A stretch of 49,555 nt of DNA from Symsagittifera roscoffensis (lineage: Eukaryota > Xenacoelomorpha > Acoela > Convolutidae): contig NW_026971127.1 of assembly GCF_963678635.1 (NCBI RefSeq), positions 1-49,555 on the forward strand. The letters are read 5' to 3'. The notes below the pieces were generated by a model, which saw nothing but the letters and a program-made list of their open reading frames with translations, did not search any database and was not told the DNA's origin. A program made the translations under genes and the position numbers. Every line of letters begins with the position of its first letter. Within the stretch, counting starts at the first letter, position 1. This document shows, in pieces, positions 10,501 to 22,500 of the stretch.

Positions 10501-13500
10501 AAACGTGTAACGCAATTTTTGTCAGCACATTAGTTTTATCGCTGATTCTGCAACAAAGGAATGTAAAAAGCCCTTCCGGATTCCGCAAATAAACCCGGAT
10601 TCTGCAAAAAGCTAACGAATTCCGCAAACGTAAACGGCTTCCGCAAAAAGCAAGCCGATTTCGCAAATTTAAGTAGATCGTAGATTTAATTAACGTACTC
10701 AACTAAACCAGTTGTTGCGTGAAAAAATTAAAGCTATAAAAGAATTAACATTTAGCATACGCGGAATTCAAAAGCAAGAATTTAGCTATTGTACGTGGAA
10801 ATTTCAAGACCTAAAAGTATTTGCTACTGGAGTTCGCAAACAAAATGAGGATTCTGCTTACATTTTGAGGGCTCCGCTCACAGTTTGCGGATTCCACTTA
10901 CAATGTGCGAACTCATTTAACAGTTACAGAGTCCGCGACGACGTAATTTTACTACACATATATAAAATTAGTTTTTTTTTGTGGATTCTCTAAACTGTTC
11001 AGGATTCCGCTAGTTTTGTTGCGAATTCTTGCGGATTTGTGAGCTGAAACAACTTTAGTTTTTCTAACTTTTGCACAATCAATTTATTGGGTCCAAAAAA
11101 CGTTCACTGCCAAAGAAACGTTAAAAAACTTCCAAAGCTAGTTTTCTTTTTATTATAATTCAGCGTTTTTGCTTAAAAGCCTTAAAAATTAAATTTCCCT
11201 TTAACAAATGTTACTCGCTCGCTTTTCTCGCTCGAAATTGAACTAAATTTTGAAAACTTTACAACAAATTTTCAAATTTTAAAATGTCATTTAAGCACGA
11301 CTTAAAGAGTTTTATTTGATATTTCACTCAACCTGCTCCGATAATAAATTGTGCTACCTGCTTTTGCATTAAAAAAGGAAAACTTAAAATTTTTCTAAAA
11401 ACAATATTTCTCTAATTTTTCAATAGTCGGAACCTTATTTTAAGTAAAACAAGATTACTCGCTTCCTTTTAATTCCAAGCAAAATTGAGTGTGAGTTAAC
11501 TCGTCGCGTAAGCGCCAAACACAAAATTTATATGAGAAAAAAAAGAGCCTGAAATTCAGAAATGAAACCCCGCACTTTTGATGGTTCAAGGAGTAGATTG
11601 AAAAAGGAAGCAAAAATCTAAGACCAAAAGAGAAAACATTCATTAAAAAAATTTTCACATGTACCCTTTAAGAAACTCCTGGAGCACTTAAGCTCTATTG
11701 AGATCTGCGTCATTTGCGTTACAAAAAATGCCAGCGTTCTTGCTGAGAACAAATTTTATTGATTTATCTCATCATAAATTTCATTAAAACTGAGGAATCC
11801 TTTGCAAAAAGGGTATAATTGGACGTTTTTTGAAGCCTAAGAATCAGTTGGAAACAGCTAAGACATGAAGTTTTTTTGAAAATGCTTGCTTGTTTCTGAG
11901 TGAAAAATAGGAAATTAATAGAAACATGCAAAAATGCTAGACAGGCTTCTATCAAAACAATACGCAAAAATTCTCAATTTGTTTTGAGCGCAATAAACTG
12001 AAAAATAAAAATTAAAAAAAGTCAAAAATCAAAAAAAGTCCTAGTACAAAATTTTGTTGAATTTTCAAGAAAAAATTATTACCTCAAATGTAGAAATTCA
12101 AATGCCTGCACTGGAAACTTTTTATAAAACATCATTTTCAATGATTCACTGATTTTGATAGGCAAATGGTAGCCGTGAAAACGACTAAAGCACGAAATGG
12201 TAAAACTTGCTAATCGCAGTTGTAAAAATCTATAAACTAAGACTACTTGTATCAGAGCAAAACGTTGAACGTTCCGACTGCCCTTTAATCGGTCTCGATT
12301 ATTTTTTGTAAAGCAAAAATTGACAAAACTATGATTTTCGGGCTGATAAGATGGCCGTGTATAGAATTAACAAACAGAGTAAGCTCAACTAAATTTGAAA
12401 CAAATTTGTAGTGAGGAATAACTCGCCGAGGGTAATATAAACAGAATATAAACAAATGAAAAACGAGCAATATAAACAGAATCGTGGCAGGATGCTATAT
12501 TGGTGCGCAAACACGGCTGGGCCCGTGCGGACAAAGGAATTGATCGCCCGAGGGAGTAAAGAATTGTGAAAGTAGTCTGATTAATAAAACCAACCCCAGA
12601 ATAAATTTTCCTCATCTTCTTGGAAAGTCGGAACAATAAAAGAAAAGAAGCTGAATGGAAACTGTACAAAAATTGTTTTTCCATAAAAAACTAGGGGTAT
12701 TTAGTGTGACAACAAAGCTCAATGAAAATGAAAAGATTTGAGAGCCAAACTGTCAACAAAACTTCATGCGAAACAACGAAACCAGAAGAAAATTAGTATG
12801 CACATTTGCCCATTTTGCGATACTTATTGTAGAACAAACATGCGCGTGAAGCAGCAACAAAACTGAATATAACTAGACTAACTTTTTCGCTTAATTAAAC
12901 TTTTTTCAAAACTAACCAGCTCCTAGCATCAGAGATAATACAACAAAAAGCAACTCTTTAAAAGGCAATAAAATAGAAATGAGCGTCGATTTGTCTAAAA
13001 ATTGGTAACGTCTCGGAATTGATCTCGAACCTCCTAGAGGTTAAGAGTCTCACGCACAAACCATTCAGCCACGGACGCTTAATAATTCCCAAACACTAGC
13101 CATTACGGGTTTACAGTAAAAGTGCCTACAAATAAGTGAACACTTTAATGAACACTTTTTTACGAGTTAGATGAGAGAAAAAGAAGGTTCGTACTAATAC
13201 ACTAACGCTCGCAACCTGGCTAAAGTAAATATGTCAAAATTTGTCGGAAAAGGAACATGCCAGGTATCTTGGAGTGTTAGTGGAAATAAACCTTATTTTC
13301 AGTTGAATTGAACAAATGTTTAAGCAAAATAGCAATTGCCATTAAGTCAATCATTTGAACGCGACATATGGTACCATTAGAAACAAGAGTTATGCTTTTC
13401 AGATTATTAGTTTTGTCGCATTTATTTTTAAGTGCAGCTTTTTTTTCACAATCTATCCATGTCTTAAATTAACTGACTAAACAGACAAATTAACTTGGGA

Positions 13501-16500
13501 ATCAAAATGTGTTATTTTCGCAGAAAATATAATCAAGCACAATATTTACTTCTCAAATTCAAAACTTTACCAGTATCAAAATTTTCCAAAAAGTGCTCAA
13601 AAACGGCTGTTTTAACCTGTTTTTTCAAAAATTTAATGATTTAAGAAATTTAATGCTTTAAAAAAGCTCGGAAAATTAATTTTGTCGACCTAAAAAAAAA
13701 GTTAAGAACATTCTATGGGAAATTGAAAAACTAAAACTGCCTTCATTAGTTCGATAGACATAACATAGACCAGATGATTTTTCAAAATAACGTTATTACG
13801 AATATTCGAATGAAAACACAACGCAAGAAGCAAATAAAAGTCAAGCCTCATTCGGTAACGCAAAAAAAAATGATTCTTAACTTATTAAGATAATTTCATT
13901 TTGTAGCAGCATGTATTTTTAAGCAAGTGGTTTTTTTGAATTTACATGATTGTGGAAAAAAGAACACAAAAAAAAGAAAAAACAAAGAGAGCGGTCTTAT
14001 TGCGGAATCCACTTAAATTCGGAAAATAGACAACTTGGCCTCGTAATGAGGTAAAGACAATCTAATTTGAACTCTAAATTTTCGTCTGAAATATCAAGAT
14101 CCGCCCCTGTCTTCTCCGAATATAGAATATCTGACATATTTATTCATAAAACTTTTTCAACATAAAAACTTTCGATACAATCATTCCAATCATTAATGTT
14201 TGTCTCGACTTAATTCTCTCTTCATGTGATTTTTGAGTTGAGGATGGAGTGATCTCCCCCTTTCGTAGTCTGACCTCCAGGTCTACTAGACAGGCGTCTA
14301 TGAACTTACTGATTGCTGGTTCAGTTAAGTTGATGTATCCACCAGAAAGCACCCCACAGTTCTCGGGGCCAAAACTGACCAACCCACAGGCGTATTCTAA
14401 GAAACAATTATTATTTTTTGACAGCCTAAAAACTATTATTTTATATTTGAACAGAATTAGTTAAAACCCATCACAAATTTTTAGCATTTGATGGTCGGAT
14501 TGCATCAAAGTGTATTACGGCTCATCGTCTATTTTTCTGGATCTGTTCACCCAGATTTCTTTCCCTATTTTTTGCGATACAATGAAAAAAAAAAACACTG
14601 GCGAGATTGTTTATTTTTCTTCATCAGCTCACTGAAAAGGTTATCTGTAACTATTTTGCACCAATAAAAAATACTACGCCGGAAAAAAATTGTTTTTCAA
14701 ATCATATTTCATTTTCTAGTATTTAGATACGATGTTTTTATCTGACCGGTATACACTTTCATTCATAAACTTGGTCAGATACTAGAAATCTCAGGGACTT
14801 CAAGCTTGAACTTTTTACCTCTTAGATTATTCGGAGTGCGGTCTGTATTTAGACAACCGCTTATTCATACTCGTCAGTAAGCGGACAAATACTGTATTAA
14901 CCAATCATAATCGAGATGAGAAAGCAAATTTACGAAGTAAATTCTTATTAATAATTAATTTTTCCTTGTCTCGATTCTGATTGGTTATTACAGTATTTGT
15001 CTGGCTTACTGACGAGTATGAATACTTGGTTGTCTAAATACTGCCACGTAACCTAGATATCCTTACCTTTTCCACTGTCGTCGTAGCACATGAGTGGACT
15101 ACCCGAGTCCCCCTGACAGGAGTCCTTCCAGTCACTGTCCTTGCCCCCAGCACAGAATGCATACCGGGTCATCTTTCCATTGTAGGGACACTGGGAGTAG
15201 GAGATGTTGGCGTCGAACCAGGCCAAGTAGCTGTCCACTATTTGGATCGTTGCTTCGTTTAAATACGAGGAGATCTGTTGGTGCATACAAGGCTGGCCGT
15301 CTACTAACTGACCTGCGAAAAATTACTTTCATTTTCATTTTTTTTCGAGTTCTGGGTTTTCAGCTTTTTTCTACTTTTTTTTTTGTGAATGTCTTGGCTT
15401 GAAAGTTTTTTTGGCAAATTTCGGTGATAAATTTGAAAACAAAAAATTCAGTGACAATATCAGATGCTCTAACAATCTGAAGTGTGCGCAGATTGGTAAA
15501 CTCCCGGGTTTTAATGCCGTTAATTCAAAACTAGCAAGCCAGCCTCCAAAAATCAATTGGCTCGCAAAAATGGTTTTGATCAAGTTATCCAAGCTATGAA
15601 ACTTTGAACAATTTAAAATTGAGCCATATCGTAAATCGGTTTGAAAAACTTTAGGTTTCGTAGAACGAATCGGTTCCCAAAAAAATGAAATTCTTCTAAG
15701 CAAGCTATTCACGCTGAAACTTTGAAATAATTCAAAATGTTTCATGAAGCAAATCGGAAGGCTAAACTTCAGGTTTTTCTATGAAAGAATTTCAAGCGAG
15801 TAAATTTTGAAATATTTAAAGTTGTTTCATAGAGCGAATAAATTCGCAAAAAAAAGTGAAGTTTTTCTAGGCAAGCTATTAAAGAACGGAAACCTCACGT
15901 TGAAAAAATTCACGCTGTTTGATAGAGCAAATCTTTTGGCGAAAAGTATAAACTTTTCTTAGTAAGCTATTCAAGTGACGAAACTTTGAAATATTTCATG
16001 TAACTTCACAGCGAACTGGCTCGCATAAGATTTAAGTTTTTCTAATCAAACTGTGAGAACTATTAAGCTTGGAATTATTTCAAAGTTTTTCATAGAATAA
16101 ATGCTGGCTATTAAAATTATGCTTTGGAACATTTTAGAATGAACTGCTTCACGAAAAACTAATGTTTTTCATAAGCAAGCTATTCAAGCTATACACCTTT
16201 GAAACCATCTACAGTGAATCGGATAGCGAAAAAATAAAATTTATTTTGAAGCCACTAAAAACCAAGAAAACATTGGTTTTTTGATATTAGTTTATCAACT
16301 TAACTGGATAGGAACTATTTCAAGTTACTCTACTGGAGCCAATCACGCGATGAAATTTTTAATATTTCAAGATATTTGACACATCAAAGTGATTAGCAAA
16401 AAAAAACAAGTTTTGGTATGCTAGCTATTTGGCCTAAGTTTTGATACGCGTCAACTTATCTCCTAGACTAAATCGGTTCACGAAAAGCTTATGTTTTTCT

Positions 16501-19500
16501 TGAGCATGCTATTCAAGTTATGAAGTTTGAATTATTTGAAGTTATTTTATGGACCGAATCAGTTCGCGAAATATTCAAGTTTTTCTAAGCAAGCATTTCA
16601 AGTCAGGAAACTTAGAATTATTTCATATAGATATTGGATCAAATCTTTTGCAAAAAAAGCTTTACATGCTACTCAAGCAAAGAAACATTTTTTAAATTTC
16701 AGATCGTTGCATGAAGCCAATCTGTTGGCAACAAAATTAAGTAATTCTAAGCAAGCTAGGTAAGTTATCAAACTTCAAAATAATTCAAGTTATTTCACGA
16801 AGTTGAAATAGAAAAAAGAGCTAGCAAAAAAGATAGCAAGCTTACAGTCTTCTAAGCAGGCTATTCAAGCTATGTGACTTAGAATTTTCCAAAATATTTA
16901 GTTGATCGATTCGGTTCGCAAAAAAAATGACTTGAATTTTTTAAACGTTTTTTGAGCACGCGATTCATGCGATGAAACTTATGAAATTTTCAAATTTTTT
17001 CAAGGGGCAAATCGGTTTGCTAAAAACTTAAGTTTTTCTAAGCAAGCTTTTGAGGCAACGAAAATTTGAATTATCTCAAGTTTTCACAGAGCATATCGAT
17101 TGGCGAAAAGTTGATGTTTTTCTAAGCAAGCTATGCAAGCTATGTGACTTAGAGTTTTCCAAAATATTTGGTTGATCGAATTGGTTCGCAAAAAAATAAC
17201 TTTTTCTTAGAAAGCTTTTTTAGGTAAGAAATTCAAAACAATTCAAGTTATTTTGTATTCCGAATCAGTTTGCGAAAAGCTTAAAATGTTCTAAGCAAGC
17301 TTTTGAAGCTATAAAACTTCTAATTATTTCAAATGAATTCATCCACTGAATGGGTTCATAGACTGAAAGTTGAAATTTTTCTAATCAAGTTTTTAAAGCT
17401 ATGAATTTTAGATTTATTTCAAGTTTTTCATAAAGCTAATCAGTTTACGCAAAGCTTTATTTTTTTCTACGCAAGCTAGTCAAGTTATAAAACTTTGAAA
17501 AACTTCAGTTATTTTGTTGATCAAATCGGTTCACGAAAACGTGAGTTTTTCTTTGCAACCTTTTAGAGTTATGAAACTTTGAACTATTTCAAGTTAATTT
17601 ATACACTGAATCGGTTCAGGAAAAGTTAAAATTCTTTAAGCAAGCTTTCAAAGCTACGAAATTTGGAATTATTTCAGGTTGTTCCATAGACCGAATCGTT
17701 TTGCGAAAAGCTTAACTTCATCTAAGCGAGCTATTAAAGCTTTGAAAACTTAAAATATTTAAAGTTATTTTGCAAAAAACTTGCTTAAAAAATGTTTGCG
17801 AAAGCTTTGCTTTAAAAACTTAAGCTTTTCGCAAAACGATTCAGTCTATGAGATAACTTGAATTTTTTAACGTTTTTTTTGAGCACGCGATTCATGTGAT
17901 GAAACTTATGAAATTTTCAAATTATTTCAAGGGGCAAATCGGTTCGCGAAAAACTTAAGTTTTTCTAAGCAAGCTATTGTGGCAATGAACATTTGAATTA
18001 TCTCAAGTTTTCACAGAGCAAATCGATTGGCGAAAAGTTGATGTTTTTCTAAGCGAGCTATGCAAGCGATGAAACTTTGAAAAATTTCAAAACAATTCAT
18101 AGTGCAAATCGGTTTGAAAACAGCTAGTTTTTCTAGCAAGGAGTTTGCTGTTTTTAGTTGGTTCGTTTCAGAAAAAAATCAAGCTAAGAACGCAAATTTC
18201 GGGAAAAAATGGACAGTCACTGTCTAGCCTTGAAACTGCATTGAGTTCATCTTGTCTACAGAATTGAATTTTTGTCACAAACAATTCTAGAATAATCCAG
18301 ACTTAAGAAAATTTGAAAGTTCTAGACCATTCTTGGCCTTCTCTTAAACGTTAAGCCTTAAAAATTTTTTAAACGTTGCATTCGACAAATCTAAAACATT
18401 GCGTTCAGTTAAACATTGCGTCCATAGCTCATTCGGAGTTACATTTAATATATAAGATTGTTCAGCTGCGCTAATGAAAGTTGTTGCTGGAAATGAGAAA
18501 AAAAATTGTCTTGCAATTACGTTTCTCCGGTTTTTCATCCAACAAATGTCGGCTTGAAAAAAGCTAAATCGTCGTTTTCCTAAAAAAATAATAGTCTTAC
18601 CCTTCACACAAGTAGCGCCCCATCCTGCCACACGTGCACTCTCCCCCTTCTCGGGTACTTTATTCCCACTCTGCCTTCTCACAGGGGCCACCTGTTTTGT
18701 AGTTTTGTTGTAGATTGGTTCGGGTACAATCACTACTGCCACGTCCTGATTGGACATCTTGTACAGCTGGGAGTTTGTGATGGTCTGAGCGCGGGCAGGA
18801 TTAAAACGATGTCTGGTATTACAGCAGGGCGAAGCTTAGTTTGATTACAATTTGGTGCTTATTGTTATAGGCTTTCAAACATATTCTATTGAAATGCCAA
18901 AAAATAAAATTACTTTCATTAGTTCGGTAGACTTAACCCTAACATAGACCAGATGATTTTGCGAAACAACATGATTTCCTGATTTCGACAAAACTTTGAC
19001 TAGGAAAGCCGGTCGCAGAGCATGAAGCAAATAAAAGTCAAGCCTCATTCGGTAACGCAAAACAAAACTTTTTAATTTTTTTTTTGATTTTTCAATTATT
19101 TTTTTTGCTATGTGTACGTGTTGTAATTTGTAATTTACTAAATTGTCTTCATTTATTTAAATAAAATGTTCTTTCTGCGAATAGTTTGAGCTAACAGTTT
19201 TTGCTCATTGAGATGTCACCCAACAGGCGGGTGCCTTTTTGGGATTCTCTTGAGACGAACTAAGCAGTAAACGTTAAAGAGCAAACGTAAAATTTCATAC
19301 AAGGCTTGGCTTGAAAATACAGTCGATAATTATTATTATTGTGTGCAAGCTCCTCCCTTATTTGTTCGTCTAGTTTGGCCTCCCCGTAGTAAATCTCCAG
19401 CTTCTGTCTCTGGAAGTCCACACAATGTCTGGCAGTGAGGATGGCATGTGGCGTCAGAATAGCCCCGCTGCAGATCTCATTGTCCTCATTTTGATACGAC

Positions 19501-22500
19501 GCCTGAACAAATTCTTTTCCTTCCGAGTTCAGCAATTATTTTTTTATTTCCAAGTTGGATATATTCTTTCTTAATTTAGCACACATTCTGTGTTTTTTTT
19601 TACTAATTTTTCGGGGGAGTTCTATTTGGGGAGACCTTTTTTGATTTAGTTTTTGATTAGGTTCTGACCTGAAATCGGACCATCCACGGGTTTTGTTCTA
19701 TCGTAGTTGGCACTCCATTGATGATCCTCTCCTTCGCGTAGTTGCGTCCATTCTGCAGGGCTCCGTTGAGTAAACTGCACTGGCCATCGAACGAGGCATC
19801 GATGCAATTTTCATCTACACAAAGTTTAACAATGATTTTCGATGAAAGTCATTCAAGAATCATAGAAAAAAAACAGCGCTCAACATCAGAGCCCTGTGGA
19901 AACTGTCTTTTATTTGATGCAAGTTTGTCCTATTTCCAGTAAAATTTTCATTTTTTGATTAGTTCAATAAGATCATTAACATATCCATTCGCAGACTTTA
20001 ATTGTTTGGGTTACCTATAAAAGTTTTACTACTGCAAACTTAACTTCAAAATACCTTTACAGTATTCAGCTACACTACATGATTCGGCTGTTTCTGTTTT
20101 GTTTTCTTGTGGCATGCAAACAAAATTAACATGTGATGTGCATTTGATTTGATCAAATTTCGAGAAGTCGGATTTCGTTGAAACAAAACATGGATCTGAA
20201 GCCATAAACAGCGGATTACGTAACTTCACCGAAGTTTGGTTGTCATTGCAATGTTTTTTATTATCTACGAAACAATGCCTAGAACCGTTACCATAAGCAA
20301 CAGTTGTAAGAAAAGGATATTGCCATATACGGTCGGTTGTAAGTCGTGAAATAACGGATTCTTCATTCTTCGACACTGTGACGATAAAAGATGAACACGC
20401 CATGCATGTTGCAGCCGCTTTTTGAAACTCGGTTTTGCACGTCGGACAAAACGTGTAGTTTTGTTTTGTTTCCTCAGAAGTTAGTAGTTTGTATACGTTG
20501 TCGGAAGTTACTGATGATGCATAAAAAGTAAGGATTTGAATCGTGAATAAGTTAAGCATGCTTTGTAATTTTTTTTTGAAGAATGATCTCTTTAATCAAA
20601 ATCAGAAGTCATATCGATAGAACATTTAAGTTGATTAGGTTGCTCTGATTTTGAAAATTTTAAAGCGCTTCGTGAAAGAGTTTTAAAATATATTTTTTAA
20701 AAATCGCAACAGTAAAAATAATGACGGTAAATTAACTGCAGTTAGGCAATAATTTCGATACTAAGATCTGTTTACTTCTCTGAAAAAACTCAAGATTGCA
20801 AAGCAGCACAAAGTCGATGTTTTGACGATCACCTTTTTGAAGAAAAAAGAATAGTTATAGAAAAATTGATGCAATAAAGTTTCATATTTCTGGTTTTGAG
20901 CTGAAATAGGTAAAATGCACGGTGACTGCATTTGTTAGCGCCAGGTGGTAGTTTACTTCATTTAATCACAGTTTCAAATTCCAAAAACTCTTTTTTTTCC
21001 AGAACCAGAAGATGACGTCATATGTGGCGTGGACATGGTCTTAGACGTGTGTGGCTGTTGTCCAGTCTGTCCTCTCTCGGATGGGGACTCGTGTTTGAGA
21101 GACAGCCACGAAACACTAACCAGACCATGTGGATTCGGAACAGATTGTATTATGTCGGCCGATGGATCTGCCGATGATTTGAACGGAGTCTGTACCTGTC
21201 CTATTACGTCACAGAAGGTACGGTCAAGGAAAGCTCATTTTCAGCCAAAATTTCCGTATTGGTTTAGAACCTGCTGGAAGCGTGACAAAAAACTATCAAG
21301 ACATTATGAATCGATAGAGAAGTTGATATTAAAATGAATTCGGCGATGAAGAGATTGAAACGCCCCCCCCCCCCACCCAATATGTTACTTTGTTTTTACA
21401 AAGTTTGGCTAGATTACAGCTTACTGACTTCTTTCAGGTGTGTGGCAGTGACGGTGTGTTGTATGAGACAGTGTGTCAGTTCCACGAGGCACAAGCCAGA
21501 GCCAAGAAGAGCCACGACGAGCCAGTGTACATGGTCAGAGGAGACAGTCCCTGTCTGACCAGACCCAAAATCATCAAAATCACACCCACTCCTCACCTGG
21601 TCAAGGTGGGTCAGGGAGACGATACAGAATTGCAGTGTGATAAATTTAATTATCACGTTTAATTAAGATTTTTTTTTATTGTTGATATCACTTTAATAGT
21701 TGGAAGACTAAACTTTGATCGGCTCTGCCTTGCAATCAAGAATAATGATTTTCAAGATGTGATCCGTTTTGCTTGCTTTAAAGTCGGTCGGCATTTCCCA
21801 GCCCATCAAAAAAATTTGCATGCAGATCCATAACTGAAGTCTAAAGAGTGCTTCTGAAAACCTCAAAATAACAAACATGAGACAACATGTTTCAAGAGTA
21901 AAAGTTATCCAATGTTCACAATTGTCGAGTGTTTTGCAGGTGGGTGAGAACGTGAGTATATCGTGTGAGGGGGTAGGCTACCCTACTCCTGGGATAGTGT
22001 GGACTAGGGAGGTGGGCGAGGGGGGATTCAGAGATGACCTGCCGGGGGATGAGGAGAATGTGTCCATTCAGACCAGAGGGGGACCCACTTCACACTCAAC
22101 CACTGCATGGCTCTCTTTCTCGTGAGTAATAGCTCTTCAAAAAAGAATAAATATGCTGAAACTTTAAATAGGATTAAAATTAATTGTACCAAAAAACGTT
22201 TAATAAAGCAAAATATATGGATTAAATTATACAAAGCTTAATAACGGATAAAATCAAAAATAATAAATAACTAATACAGTTATTACTCAATAGTCAAACT
22301 AAATTAAGACCCCAGAACAAGAAAAAAAACAGACTTCATGTTTTTTTTTCTAACAGCTGATCAAATGTGGGCAACTTTTTTGTCCGAATGTTGCCATGAG
22401 AACATTAATGTGCTGAAACGTTTCAGCTCTAGTGAATTTTTTTATAATATATGTGATAGTCACTTTTTATCCTTCACGCTAGCGCAACTATATAAAGCAT

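Larger units (their letters stand above)
7722..14139. other. Intron 1 of the IGFBP-type gene, part before the nested protease
   Basis: 6.4 kb of repeat-rich DNA. It holds the empty site of the BEL element (GGGTC, as GACCC at 8669-8673), GTCGAC tandem repeats (8870-9130), a segment bounded by direct repeats TATATTWCGCGCTGYTAACG (about 9750 and 10378), a cluster of ATTCCGCAAA motifs (10560-10680), a left-specific 1.35-kb segment, a SINE-like head and a stretch (13570-13870) replaced by unrelated sequence in the right arm. No ORF in it stays open in both arms. Confidence 0.7.
395..21213 (+). repeat. Left arm of a giant inverted duplication
   Basis: The sequence from about 395 matches the reverse complement of the window's right end (49555), and colinearity can be followed by eye to 21213, whose partner is base 24565 next to the N gap. 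The matching order is: G-run hairpins, the 601-aa ORF, IGFBP exon 1, the GTCGAC tandem repeat, the SINE head, six protease exons and IGFBP exon 2. Coding exons have equal lengths in both arms apart from a 2-codon and a 1-nt indel and the protease tail. Non-coding DNA carries many substitutions and indels. Arm-specific inserts are listed separately. Whether this is two haplotypes joined or a true palindrome cannot be told from sequence. Confidence 0.95.

Noticed and set aside
13009-13080. Functional tRNA-Lys gene
   Set aside because: Acceptor and anticodon stems pair poorly and the right copy lacks variable-loop bases, so only a SINE head or pseudogene is supported.
15560-18150. CRISPR-like array
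   Set aside because: Units are diverged throughout with no conserved repeat and unique spacer pattern. Eukaryotic satellite in an intron.
18875-19060. 61-codon ORF in both arms (26710-26895)
   Set aside because: Falls in protease intron 3 and overlaps a dispersed repeat. No recognisable domain.
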